In this document: piece after piece, positions 29,866 through 42,600 of the stretch
Position numbering within the stretch: the first letter of the stretch is position 1
Layout: the number at the start of each line of letters is the position of its first letter
The notes under the pieces: generated by a model
What the model saw: only the letters and a program-made list of their open reading frames with translations
Databases searched by the model: none
Told to the model about the DNA's origin: nothing
Made by a program: the position numbers and the translations under genes
NCBI GenBank assembly: GCA_905221605.1
Contig: CAJNDS010002492.1
Coordinates: 188,001-252,000 of the forward strand
DNA length: 64,000 nucleotides
Source: Symbiodinium natans
Taxonomy: Eukaryota; Sar; Dinophyceae; Suessiales; Symbiodiniaceae
Direction: 5' to 3'

Positions 29866-30555
29866 ACGCCTAAAGCCGTACATCGGGCTCGTTTTGGGTA
29901 GTGGTGACCTTCGCGACTTCGCGCCGTGAGCTTTTGATATTGATTCAGGAAGATGAAGGAAACTACCACCTTCTTTCATTCACTTAAAGCTTTAGATTGG
30001 GTTGGTTATAGGTTCATGTATACAATATCTGTATATATATATATATATGTGTGTGTGTGTGAAAACAAAAAAGCTAGGTGTGAGGATGTTACTTATTTCC
30101 CAACCCTTTTTGCTTCAGGGCTCCTGTGCTTCGCAAAATACTGAATTGGCGTACATGCCAGCACACTCTCAAATTCGAGAGACGTCAAACAATACGAAGG
30201 CAAAGCAAAACAAGCGCAGAAACTTACATATTAATTCATATATTCTTCTTGAATGTAAACTGAATAATACATCATTTGAAACAACAATGATTGTGTCCTA
30301 GCCATGAAGTTGGTACCACGTAAAGGAGCCACAATTACTACAGAAACAGGCCAGGCCAGTGGCCGTGACATCCTCGATCTCAAAGACGTCGTTGTCCGCC
30401 TGCTCGATTTCTTCATCCAGCTCCTGCGGTGGCTTCAAGAACCCTCCCACCGGCCCCACCCCCCTTTTGCAGCAGGCTTGCGTGAGTCCTCGCCTGCTTG
30501 GTTGCTCTCGAAAAGTTTAACTTTTAGCTCCCTTAATATGAAGTTAGAGGAACCC
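29866..30555. other. Intergenic, AT-rich, no gene supported
   Basis: (TA)n/(GT)n at 30028-30062. Small ORFs lie on both strands; none has recognisable features. Confidence 0.6.
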
Positions 30556-30649
30556 TACCTTAAGAACCCCAAACCTACTTATTTGTAGGTTACCTAAGGG
30601 GGTTTGGAAGAGGAACCTACAAAAAAGTAGGTTTTGGGTTCTTAAGGTA
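30556..30649. mobile_element. Long inverted-repeat element
   Basis: TACCTTAAGAACCC at the left and GGGTTCTTAAGGTA at the right, continuing inward as AAACCTACTT / AAGTAGGTTT. The arms include a second nested inversion TTTGTAGGTT / AACCTACAAA. Confidence 0.65.
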
Positions 30650-30754
30650 AACTTACAAAGTGATAAAAGTTGTAGTAAAGTCCCACCTAGCCTGGATCAG
30701 GCTATCGCTCGCCGAGCTGACAGCACTAACTGAAACCATCTTGTGTGCACCCCC

Positions 30755-31378
30755 CTAAGCCCTAAACCCTAAACCCTAAACCCTAAAGCCTAAAGCCTAA
30801 ACCCTAAAGCCTAAACCCTAAACCCTAAACCCTAAACCCTGAACCCTAAACCCCAAACCCTAAACCAAAACCAAAGATCAACAATTCTCAAACCTCTCGG
30901 CCTCAGGCTGGCCCAACAAAGCTGACCCCCGGTCAAGAAAAAAGCCCGAGAAGCCCTAAACCCATCTCAGACCCTTTTTAAGGGTTTAGGGTTTAGGGTT
31001 TAGGGTATAGGGTTTAGGGTTTAGGGTTTAGGGACTTGAAGAAGCATGAAACCACGCAAAACGAAAGCAAACACGCAGCCCCCCAACCCCGGAGCCCCCT
31101 CAACCCCTTCTCTAAACCGTAAACCCTCAACCCTAAAACCATCCATCCTTCAGGTAGTCCACATTGTCCTCCTTCCGGGAGCCAAGGGCTTTAGGGTCTA
31201 GGGCAGGGTTATAGGGCTTGTTTTTTGCTGCATGCATAGCTGAATGGTAACATCCACCTCGCAGGGACTTGGCAGTTAGTGAGGGGGGGGGAGGGGGAAA
31301 TTTCGAAGCAGACCGGAGTAGAGTGTAAGGTTTAGGGTTTAGGGTTTAGGGACCCTAAGCCCTAAACCCTAAACCAGG
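30755..31378. repeat. Telomere-like tracts in both orientations
   Basis: CCCTAAA with CCTAAAG variants (30757-30870), TTTAGGG (30980-31033, 31328-31350) and CCCTAAA (31353-31375), separated by short unique stretches. No gene seen. Confidence 0.85.
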
Positions 31379-31486
31379 GCTGACTCGGGTTTAGGGTTAG
31401 GGCTTGAGGGTTTAGGTTTCGTGGCGCGAGGCTCGGCACCCACGGGGGTGGGGGCAATCTACCCCCAATAAAGGGAAGGGATATAT

Positions 31487-31598
31487 GGGTAGTTCCGGGT
31501 AGTTCTCTAACATAGCGTCCCTTGTGAAGATCCGTGTTATCTAAGGTGCCGTATGCTAGAGGGTCCCCAACAAAGGGCCCGAATTTCGAGAACTACCC
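31487..31598. mobile_element. Inverted-repeat element, TTCTCTAA family
   Basis: GGGTAGTTC…AGTTCTCTAACATAG at the left and, reversed, GGGTAGTTCTCGAAATTCGG at the right; ATAT on both sides (31483-31486, 31599-31602). The left end has a partial duplication of GGGTAGTT. Confidence 0.65.
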
Positions 31599-31797
31599 AT
31601 ATAACATGACTAGCAAGAGGAAACGGGGTATCTTATCGGTCTGGGGTAGGGGCTCGCTTCAAGTGCTTTTACTGTTGCACACCAAGCAGCCTGGGGATCT
31701 AAGTCCAGATGACAAAGTAGACTAAGGGTACACTTGGGTTTAGGGTTTAGGGTTAAGGGTTTAGGGCGCCGTGCAACCAGATGCAACAGCAATGTTC

Positions 31798-32135
31798 TAC
31801 TGCTCCTCCTTCGTCTCCTTCTCTTTGCTCTCCGCCTCATCCTTCTTGTCCTCCGCTTGGGGCGCCTCTTGCTTCTCTTCCTTCTTCTCTCCTTAGTTGC
31901 TGAGTTCATAGGCCCCAAACAAAATGTACACTTTCAGTTCTATAAGGGGATTGCAGTACCCCAAAAAAGGGTGTAAAGTGTACTCTCACTCAGCTGCTAA
32001 GTCTCCTTCCTGATCCACCTCCATGTCCTTCGCCTCCTTCGCCTCTTTGCCGGCCTCGGCTTTTGCTGCCTCATCCGATTCGTTCTTGACACCCTCCTGC
32101 TCCTGCTTCTCTTCAGTCCTCAGAGGGCAAGCTTG
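31798..32135 (-). CDS. Lys/Glu/Ala-rich protein, C-terminal exons
   Basis: Minus strand. The upstream block (to 32006) reads EEKQEQEGVKNESDEAAKAE and on to KDMEVDQEG. After removal of the introner intron (31892-32005) the frame continues EKKEEKQEAPQAEDKKDEAE and ends in TAG at 31798. The join is in frame with no lost codon. Strong charge, no hydrophobic core: an intrinsically disordered or coiled tail, typical of nuclear or RNA-binding proteins, function unknown. The 5' side borders a TTTAGGG tract (32145-32170) that probably lies in an intron. Confidence 0.55.
31892..32005 (-). mobile_element. Introner forming a GA-AG intron
   Basis: The element (31892-32001) has ends CTTAGTTGCTGAGTTC and CACTCAGCTGCTAAG. 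TCTC flanks both sides (31888-31891, 32002-32005). On the minus strand removal of GAGA + element joins GAAG to GAGAGAAG and keeps the charged reading frame. The donor would be GA, one of the non-canonical donors known in dinoflagellates. Confidence 0.75.
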
Positions 32136-32889
32136 CGACAAATTAGGGTTTAGGGTTTAGGGTTTAGGGCGTTTTTTCCCCTCCTGCACAGCTGGGGCGA
32201 GTCCGCAAAGGTGTTTAGGGTTTAGGGTTTAGCACTGTCCACACTTCTGACATGGACCATGGGCCATTCCGCACGTCAGACGCGTTGTGGTTGTTGGTCT
32301 TTGAGGTTCGCCGGTTCCGCAGCACCGACATCGTTCTCTCCGCAGGTTCTCAGACATCCTACAAGATCTTGACCTACGCAGGGCCCAAGATCTCCACAGA
32401 AACTCCAATCCCACCCCTACGATAGCTTGGATGCCAAGAAGCGGCTTGCTAGCTTCGGACTCGTTGGCGGCCTCGGGGGTTTAGGGTTTAGCGTTTGGGC
32501 TTAGGGTTCAATTTTCAAGAAGACCGATGGGTCGACTCATCACTAATCGTTTCCCCCATATATATTAACAACCGCCCTCCCAAAATCAGTTGGGAGTAGA
32601 GGAGGGGAGTTTTCGCCTGGAGACGCTGGCAGAGTAGTATGGGGCACACCAGCATGCGCAGTTGATGGACCCAGCCCACAACATCGCCAGGGCCAATCGA
32701 GTTAGGAAAATCAACCAACAGAGACCAGTTTCAGCGGGTCAATTCAGCCCACTTATCACTACCAACCCCAAGCACAAAAATCTCTTCCGTGAGACAGATA
32801 CTTTGGGTCCCTGCGATGTTTCGCGACTGCTCGGGAATCCAAACTCCTCAATCCGAACACCCCCGCAGCTGAGACCCTGAACGCCGCCC
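32136..32889 (-). other. Possible exons, undecided
   Basis: Short TTTAGGG runs (32145-32170, 32215-32232). On the minus strand SIGPGDVVGWVHQLRMLVCP (about 32690-32630) and IEEFGFPSSRETSQGPK (about 32850-32800) look coding-like but are in different frames with no visible splice evidence. Confidence 0.3.
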
Positions 32890-33007
32890 CTTGGGGAGCA
32901 AAATGAACCCTCAAACTTAGGATCACATTCCCTATACTACTACAGCCCCTATCAGGACGTATGAAAACCATAAACCCCTTTTTAGGGGGCTCGTTTCGCC
33001 CCCCGAT
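32890..33007. mobile_element. Introner-like element, ATGAACCC family
   Basis: Left end CTTGGGGAGCAAAATGAACC; right end reversed ATCGGGGGGCGAAACGAGCC. It separates minus-strand frames LTKWCPAGWQVCTQEQAQA (about 33070-33010) and the region downstream, consistent with an intron. Confidence 0.6.
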
Positions 33008-33165
33008 GGCCTTGGTAGCTTGGGCCTGCTCCTGTGTGCACACCTGCCAGCCAGCAGGGCACCATTTTGTGAGAGGCGTGTCAGGAGGCTCATGAGCGCT
33101 TCGGGATAGAAGCCCTAAGCCCCAAAACATCCTATACACGCCAAGTAAACCCGAATATCTTAACC

Positions 33166-33344
33166 TGTCAAAGATAGGGTCAATCTAAAGCTAACTGAAA
33201 AGCTGGGACACTCCGCACTTTTCCTGGGTTCGCTGCGGTGTGTGTCCTTGTTCGAGCCTGTCGTCGACAAGACGTTCCGAGGCTCTGGTGTGCATTCCAC
33301 ATGCACCTGGTGCACAGCTTCCTGTACTGCGTAGATGTTTAACA
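33166..33344 (-). repeat. 3' LTR of retrotransposon 1
   Basis: 179 bp, the same sequence as 43039-43217. In element orientation it begins TGTTAAACATC and ends CTTTGACA. Confidence 0.95.
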
Positions 33345-33607
33345 CCCCGCCTTCGAAGCTGGTGAAAGTCGTTCCTAGACTAAGCTAGCTTCGACTGTCG
33401 TGGGCTAAGTTGATTACTCGGATCATTTTCCTTTAGTCAACAAAAGCGAAAACAAAGTTCCTGAAAGTTGCCAGTAGAACGGATACTCCATCCTTTGTTC
33501 TGGCTTCCTTCTCATCTTGAAACTCACTCCTCACTGCTCGACTGAGCGCTGCTGATCCTTCCTTTGCTTTTCCTTGCTTCTCTTCTCCTTCGCTTCTTTT
33601 CCTTCCT

Positions 33608-36600
33608 TCATCCTTTCACTTGCTTCTCCTGTTCCTTGCAGATCCTTCCTCCATCTTCATCTTCGCTGTCCTTGATCCACAAGTTCTGGTTCACGTCGTA
33701 GTAGAGCCATGCCTTTGTGGCCTGCACCCATTTCCACTGGAAATCTGATCCTTCGTAAGGAAAGATCGCATACAGTTCCTGAGCTCCTTCACTTCCTCCA
33801 ACTCTGAATTGGCTTCGATCCTGTGGGCCAATCGGCTTGTCCTTCTTCTTTCCTTCTCCTGTGCTTCCTTCACTGTCTGTGGCCTTCTTGAGCTCTTCCT
33901 GAAGCGAGATGATCTTCCTTTTGTCTGAGGCTTGCTGTTCCTTCATTCCTCTGACCAACTCACGAAGCTGGGCCATCTCAATCCTCAAACTTTCATTTTC
34001 ATCTTCTTTTCCTTCTCTTGTTGCTGCCTCTTGCTTCTTCCTCTCTACTTCTGCTGCTGCTGCCTCTCGTCTCTTCCTTTCTGCTTCTGCCGCTGCTGCT
34101 GCCTCTCGTCTCTTCCTGTCCTTTTCCTCTGCTGCTGCTGCTGCCTGCCTTTTCTTCCTTTCCTCTTCTACTGCAGCTTCCTGCTTCTTCCTTTCTTCTT
34201 CTGCTGCGGCTTCCTGCTTCTTTCTCTCCTCTTCTGCTGTGGCTTCCTGTCTTTTCCTTTCCTCTTCTGCTTCTTCCTTCTCCTTCCTGGCTTTCTCCTC
34301 GGCTTTCCTCTTCCTGATTCTTTCTCGCCTTTCGCGTTCCTTCTGCCACTTCTTCTCATCCTTCTCTGCCTGCTTCTCTGCTTCCTGTGTGGCTCCCTCT
34401 TCCTGTGGTGTAACTCCTGCTGCTTCAGCGACTGCTGCGCTTGCCTGCTTGTCAGAGCTGCTGCTCGCTCCTGTGGCTGTGTTCTTGGTGCTTCCTTTTC
34501 CTGGTCCTTTTCCTTTTCCTTCCTTTCCTTTCTGGTACTTGTAGACGTAGTCGACGCCAACTTCGACCTTCTCGCCCGTGATCCTGTGCTGCTTGTACAC
34601 CTTGCCATTCTCCACGTAGATCTTGTACTCGGTGTCGTCGTAGGGGTACGCAAAACCTTTTTCCTTTTCCTTCTCCTCTTCTTCTCTTTTCCTCAGCTCC
34701 TCATTCACTTTCCTGATCTTCTCTTTCCTCTCCTTTTCCTTCCTCTTTTCCTCCTGCGTTGATGTAGTAGACGCCGACGAAGATCTTGGTGTGATAGAAC
34801 TCGATCCTTCTTCTTCTTCTTTACTTCCTTCTTCTCCTCGACCATGTCCTGTTCTTCGTAGCTCTCTTTCCATCTCTGCTCCTCTTTCTTCTTCTTGAAG
34901 CTTCCACCAAATCATTCCTTTGATCTCTTCTTCTTCCTTCTCGTACTCGGCGATCTTGGTCTCCAAAGCTTCTATCCTTTCCTTCAAGTGCCTGAGCAAC
35001 TCCACATCTCGCAGGTGTTGGTCCTCAATCTGTTCCTTGAGGTTTGCCTGTTCGCGACGCTGTTCTCTGAGCAACACGTTCGTGGTTCCTTGGGCTTCTT
35101 TCAACTGGTTCAACTGAGAGGTGAGCTCTCTGAACCAACGTTCCTTCTCGGAGGCACTCGGTTCCATAGCTGCTACTTCCTTCTCTACAGCTACTGTCTC
35201 TTCCTTTTCAAGGTTCCTAAAACAGAGGTCCTTCACTCGAGGCATCGAGCTGCAAATGTTTCCTACCCCAAGCTGTTCCTGCAATCCTAATGCACATGCA
35301 CTCGTGTCACTGCACATGCCGACATGTTCCTGCACAGTTCCTACACATGTACTGCACGACTGCAAAAGACATGTTCCTGAAGCTACTTCAACCTTTGAGC
35401 AACCTTCCAAACTTCCTGAAAGCAAAGAGAAAAACAAAGCTGCAAATGCGAAGTTTCCTTTGGACTTGATTCTCTTGACTGTGGCCTTAGCTTGTTCCTG
35501 CTGTCGATGTTCTTGAAGCTCTTCAATTCCTACTGGTTGGTTTTGTTCGTCCTTGAAGCCTAGCCAATGCATCAACAACTTAATGCGTTTTCCTGAAAGC
35601 GGCTTAGTTCCTATATCAGCAGTGTTATCCCTGGTACCTACCGGGTGGACACTAAGAATTCCTTGTTTGTGGAGGTCCTGGAGAAAGAGGGTCCTAATCT
35701 GCAAATGTTTCACTCTTCCTACTCCCTGCCTGGTAATGATACCACGAGCAGCGGAAGAATCTAGATGCAAATGCACTACGCACTTCCTACAGGTGAGGAA
35801 TTCTATCGCTTCCTTGAGCAACAAAGAGTCACTAGCTGAACTAGCTGCGGCGTAATATTCTGCCTCTCCAGAAGACAGAGAAATACTCCTTTGGGTCCTA
35901 GAGAATGCATAGATCAGTTGAGAATCCAGAAACACAGTTCCTGAACTTGTGCTGCGACGACTGTCTTTCTGTCCTGCCCAATCTGAATCGGAGTATACCT
36001 CCAACAAGTGATGTTCCTTGGGTTTGACTTGGGAAAAGTCATAGGTTCCGTTACGAATGCTCTCGTTGAGGTTTGACATTCCTCGCGGTGTTTTCCTATA
36101 CGTGCAATGGTAACCATCTGTCTTTGTCATGTACTGCACAACATGAATCAACTGCTTCTTAGCTGCAAATGTTGGCAATGACATCTTGGACGCTAAACCT
36201 CTTACTGCGAACTGCAGATCCGGCCTGTCCTGACAAACATATAGGAGGATTCCTACACACTTCCTAAACGAAGCTGCTTGTTCCTGGTCAAGAGGGTTTG
36301 TGTTGTCTACTGCCTGGCTCTCCTGTGTGCACGGCGTCGGCTTTGATGCCTTTCCTGTCAACTTGAGTTCTTCACGAAGTTTTCCAAGATACTTTGGGTC
36401 ACTGTGAATGTGAAGTTCATGATTGTGATACGAGTACTTCCTTTTGAGAAATCTCATCGTCTGAAGCGACTCGCCAATAGCAAGTTCCTGCGCGGTAAGA
36501 AATGGTCCTTCAATCTTCAGCTCGTACACTCGTCCTAGACTCTTTAGTACAGGGTCGACATGATGACTCTTTCCTGCTGCTTGAATGTCATCAACATGAA

Positions 36601-39600
36601 CCACAAGAATGCTTTTCCTTGAGTCTCGAAACAGAGTTGGACAAGCTACACTTCTCTCAAAGTCTTGTTCCTTAAGCGAATCACTAAAATGATCCGACCA
36701 AAGCAAAGCTGCGTCTCTCTGTCCTGGCAACACTCGGAGCAAGAGTAGTCCTTCCTGAAGACAAGAGGGATCAGTGTCCTGAAACAGCTCCACATATTCC
36801 TTCGGGAATTCACACGCCGTTCTAGTCCTTTGGGGTACTTGCAAAAACGCATCTTTGACGTCAATGCTGTAGACTGAAAACTCTTCCTGAAGAGCAATCA
36901 CGGGGACTAACCTTGTGAGGCTTGCTGACGTGGCTGGTGAGAACACATCGCTTCTGTGTTCAGTTCCTTTAAATTCACGAGCCACTAGCCTAGCCCGTCT
37001 TTTCCAAGACCCTGACCTGAACCGCCAATCGAACACGAATTTGGTGGTGAGCCATTTTATGGGTTCCTGTTCACTCTCTTCTCTCTCATTCTCTCCATCG
37101 TCTCTCTTGCGCCAGCCAAGTTCCTCAAGTGGTTTCCTAACCAGTGCCTGCATTCCTGAAAGTCTCTCCATCTCGGTGATCATGGCCTCTCTGTCCTTGG
37201 TCTTGAGCTCTTCCTCTGAAAGCTCTGGTGGTCCTGCGTCCTCATCGTTGAAAACTCTCTCTCTCTCCTCTTCGTCTTCTTCTTCTTCATCTCCTATATC
37301 TGAGTATGTGTCCTCCCAACAGATGTCGTCAAGTCCTGGCTCAGGGAGAGGTTCGTCGTTGTGCTCAAACACGCGTCCTGCGTTAAACGGTGGAAATTTC
37401 CTCTTCGGCGACTCGTCGGTCCTTGGGATTTTGGACGAAGTTCCTACGTCTTCATACTCATGCTTTCTGACTGCTGCCGGTGCTCTAGGCAACAAAAGTT
37501 CACTACCTTGACTCTCTTGCATGACCTCTTGATCAGTGCTCATGCTGTCACTACCACGACCACGGCTTATCTGCGACGTTGGTGTGACATCACTACCTGC
37601 TTCATCGGATCCTGGTCCTCTGTTTTGCAGATGACTCAGTTGACTTGTAGGCGTTGCATCACTGCCTGCCTCATCAGGTCCTGGGTCTATCCACTCAGGT
37701 GCTGCAGGTTCTGCTTGCAGTTGTTCTTGTTCCTTTGCCTTCTTTGCCATTGCATGAAGGTTCGTGTTTCTTGGGGTGACTGTTCCTAACGGTTTTGGTG
37801 TACTCGCCCCGCCTGCGATGACAGGTGTCTGTATTCCAGGAGTAATGGCTCCAATGCCATGTTGATCTCCTAGAGGCTCCACCACTGTCACAGGCGCTGG
37901 TGTTCCTGAGGGGCCTGGTAGGTTCTTCCTAGGAACTACGCGAGTTGTGAGCGTCGTGTGCTTCACTTCCCAAGTGTGGATTCCTACACTAGTTAGTGCT
38001 TCCAGGTCAAAATGATGGGGGCATCTCTTCACAGATCTACTGGTCTTGATGCCATCCATGTGCCACGTAATGAAGACGTTGTTGTCAGTCTTTCCTAAGA
38101 AAACTCCTCTCAGCCATTGAGGGTCACCTTTCTTGACATTGACGCCAGTCCTGTTCGCCAAGACCATCAAACTCTCACCAAACTGGCAAAGTGTTCCTTC
38201 ATAAGGTCTTCCTGCAACAAACTCATAAGGTGTCATACCAGTAGCACTGTGTCTGTGGTACCTATTCAGAATCCAAGCTGCATGCCTGAATGCCCAACTG
38301 AACAAGGGGTGAGTATGTGCTATCAACACCTTTGCCTGTTCCTGCAAACCTTGAATCAACGTGAGGGCTTGCCTACGCACAGTTTGAATTGCACGCTCTG
38401 CCATGCCATTGGTTTCCTTCTGGCCTGAAACTGCATCTTGAAGGGTTGTTCCTAGTCCTAGAGCTGACCTTTGTTTCAGGATGATCTGCTTGAGCTTCTT
38501 CATGGTTCCTTCATTGTCTGCCTTCAAATTGATAGACTGGTACTGAAGTTGAGTGCTCATGTACGTAACGCCTTCGCCAATGTGCTCGATCAAACCTTTT
38601 CCTTTGGTTGCAGTTGGAATGCAAGCAATGCTCCTACTCCAAGAGTCAATGCAAACCAAGCTGACTGCCGTCGGGGCTTCATCATGACTTGTTCCTGTAA
38701 AACAGAAATCCATACACAATGTGGGTCTAGACGATCGTTCCTTCTCAGGGCTTTGAGTTGGATGTGGCGACTCTTTTCCTTTGCACGCAACGCATACTGG
38801 ACACCAAGTGGCATACGGTAAATGTGTCAAATTGTGTACCTCAACTTCTTCAGGTTTGGGCATGACTTGGTCCTTGAGCGGTTGTGGAATGGCATATTCC
38901 TGGTACTTCTTCTGAGCAGTGTTGAGTCCTAACCGTCTCTCATCTTCCATGATCTTCCTACTGAGCCTTCTAAGGAGGTCCTGTTTTGAGCCATTCTTAG
39001 ACACTCCAAGTTCTGTACACAATTCCTTGAGGATCTTCAGGCTGTTCTGCTGGTTGTACTCATGACCATCATAAATGAACGTAAGTTCTCCATGAAGTTC
39101 ATACCTGTGTGCAGGGGCCTGTGGTTCCTGTTCGTCAATCTCCATGCTTTCATTCTCCGGGACTGTTTTGAGCCTTTGTTCCTGTTGTTGGGCCTTTGAA
39201 CCATCTACTGGGTAGACCAACCTGAACTTAGACTGTCCTGTCCATGATCTCACTCCGAAAGGTGATGAGAACTCGTCATACTCATCTGCAACCCATGGCA
39301 TCTTGTCCTCAAAGAACTCATGGTTCACTGGGTCCTCTCCGTAGGTGGATCTCTCGTTCTGGAGGTTCTCACGCTCTACGGGAATGTCCTTCAAGTCGAG
39401 CGGATGAAAACGTGTCTTCCTGGGCGTGTGGTGGTACCTGATCAGTTCAGTTCCATCCTTGCTAAGAGACCACTTGTCATCAGTGTACTCTTCAAATTTA
39501 CGTCTGTCTTCCGCTTTCTTGGGTGTTCCTATGAGGTAAGGAGGAAATGCCTTGGACGAGATCAAGGTCAATACCTCAAAGTTCTGGCTCTCATCATAGA

Positions 39601-42600
39601 TGTGGCCAAAAGGTTCTTCTAGCTCTTCATACCTTTCGTTGTAGTGCAAGAGCTGCCAGCCTTCGGTGTCTCTAACCAAAACAGCTCTGAAAGGATGTTT
39701 TCCTTGAGGATACATCATAGCTGGGTCAACATGCTCTGAGCTCTTTGGGCTGTAGTGGACTACATAGGGCTCGGTCACACTTGTCCATCCAATTCGACCT
39801 TCAGCTACGAGGTTCCTAAGCGTTTCACAGAGATAGATTGGCGTAGGGACTCCTGTTGTTTGGGATGTTGAGACTGTCCTGACAAAAGCTTTAGCGGTGA
39901 GGGAATTGTTGTTGTAAGCTACTGCTATGGAAGTGTTTCCTTCAACCAAGAAAGTTCCTGTCTCACTACCGTTCCGAAATTCCCAACCTTTCTTCAACAA
40001 TTTTCCTACAGCTAAGAGAGGGTGAACAACTGATGAAATCAAGAAGACTTCCTCAACCTTCACACAGTTTCCACCAACATCCTCAAACTCAACCTCAATA
40101 ACCCGCTGGTCCTGTACCTTTATCCTAGTTCCTTGAGCGTCTCGGAGTTCAATCCTGCGTCGGTCCGGGACCTTCCTACCGAAATTTCGCATCCACATAG
40201 GGGCTAATGAGATATCTGCGCCTGAGTCAAGCACAACCTCAATTTCCTTTGCACCTGGGCTCTCTCTCACTGTCCTAACAAAGTTCTCTGGTTCTGAGGT
40301 GTACCAACAGTACAAGGGGTCCTTCTCTATGTCTTCACTCTCTTCATCACTCTCACTTCCAATCTGAAATTCCTGCCCTGACTTTCCTGAACTAGCCGAA
40401 ACCATCAAAACTCTCCCGAAGTAATCAATTTCAAGTTCCTCAGAGTCTTCGCTCAGCTCGAACTCCTCAGGAAAGCTGGTCGGTGGATCACCGATGTGGT
40501 GCATTGTTACCATCCTGATGATCGGCTTCTGGGTTCCTTGACCTGATGAACTGGCTGATGTTGTCGCTGTTCTCGATGTTGGAGCTTGGGTTGAGGCTGT
40601 TCCTCTACTTGGGGCTTCACTCTGAGTTTCCTGCATTTCTACATTCCTAGCCGTGTACCCCATGTCTCTCTGTTTCTTCCTACACTGGGCCTCAAAGTGT
40701 CCATACTTCTGGCAGTAATGGCAAACTCCTGTAGCTGCTTGGGCCTTTCCTTTGCCTTTACCTTTGTAGCTACCTTTGAACCCTTTGTAGCCTTTTCCTC
40801 TGCCTTTGAAACCTCTAAAGCCTCTACCTCGGCCTTTCCAGTTTCCACCTCTGCCTTTGCCTCTACCTTTTCCTTTGCCTCGACCTTTGAAACCACCTTT
40901 GCCTGAATCCTTGCCTGAATCCTTACCACCTTTCTTTCCTTTACCTTTGTACCCGTACCAATCTCTACCTTTGCCTTTCCAAGCCTGAGACACATCCATG
41001 GCTGCAACACCCTGATGATCTTCTCCCTTGTCGATTAGGTCAGTAGTGGTCCTATAGGGTGTTCCTTGGGACTGCGTAAGCGAATTGGTCCACTTCTCAG
41101 TTGACTCATAGTTCACAAGATACTGCCTAAGTGCCGGGTACTTCGTCTTCTCATCTAGGTTGAGCAACAAATGTCTCTTTACTTCAGGCTTCATTCCTTG
41201 AATCAATGTACTAACCTTCAAGTTTTCCTGCACCTTTTCTCCAGTGGACTTCTCGTACTGCTCAATGCGTTCCTCATATTCGAGGATGTTCTCTGCAATG
41301 CCTTTGTCCTTGGCAAAACGGAAATTCATGATGTTGTGGAAAAGTTCCAGCGATCTTGCTCTATTCACAGGCTGGTATTCTAACAACAGCATCCTATAGG
41401 CTTCCATACCGTTCTCTTCTGTCGTATGGCGAACCACACGATACGGTCTGCCTTTGGTGTAAGACGCTAAAATGCTATACAACTTCCTGCTTTGCGTTTT
41501 GGCCTCATCAGTCATATCTTTCATGTCCAGCACTTCATTCTTCCTTAGGTCGTTCTCCACGAGGTCCATGGTTTCCACAAGATCTTCATCCATAGCGCCA
41601 AGCCAAACTCGAAGTCGTTGCTTGAACTCCATGAAACCATTCTTTTCTTCTTGCCAAGTTCCTGGAGAAAATACTTCTGGAGGCTTGATGAGTTTGTGAA
41701 GCTCAACGTCACCTGGCTTTCTTCCTTTCACTGCTCTCTCTAGGCTGCTTCCGATCTCCTCGAAAGTTGTCACTGCTGTTTCCTGTGCTTGAAGCAAAGT
41801 GTGCTGTGCCTCTGCACTCTGCTGCTGAATTGCCTGCAGTGTATTGCTGAAGCTTGCTGTGATGCTTTGCTCTCGGGCTGTGCCGGCTGCTGCACTGCTC
41901 CTCATCTCTTCTGCTAAGGTTTGTATTCCTTGAAGCGTTTGCTGGTTGATTTCTGCAAGTCTCTGTAGTGCATCTTCCATTCCTTTGGCTGCTTCCAAGT
42001 TGCTGTACACAAGCACAACAAGAAACATTGTCTTGTGCTGTCTCCTCACTTCTGCTCTTCTTCTCATGCTTTTCCTTTTGGGCTCTTTCGCTCTCTTCGT
42101 TCTTTTCTGTACTGCTGTAAAGAACAATCGTGAGAAGTACGATAGGATGATCCAAGTAATCATTCCTAGAGGTGTTCCTACGAAAACTACGAGATGAATT
42201 CCTTCAAACACTAAGCTGTGCACGACGTCGTGAAACTTCTTTTCTAGCTGTTCGAACTGTTCCTTGAAAGGGATCTTTTCTACATTGTGAAACTTTCCTT
42301 CTACTAGGCGCCTAGGAGCGTAGCCGGACTCAAGGCTCTCATTTTCTTCACTCATGTACATGTCGATGCTCCTAATCGTGTAGGCATTCATGAAGTCCTG
42401 GTTCACGGAGTACTTGTCGTAGTTCTTCTGAGAATGCGTATTGGGCTTTCCTGGGATGCTCGTCCACACAACCATCAACTCACTCTCGTCAATCTCGGCA
42501 ATCACCTTTCTCCCACGTCTTTCTTCCTTGGAGGATCTGTCATCTCCAAGGGCAAGTTCATCCTTGGCTCTTCCGGGTCCAAGGGCCTGCCACGGATTCT

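Noticed and set aside
33909-34762. Plus-strand Ser/Leu/Cys-rich ORFs opposite the coiled-coil end of polyprotein 1
   Set aside because: Complement of Glu/Lys-rich codons; no independent evidence.
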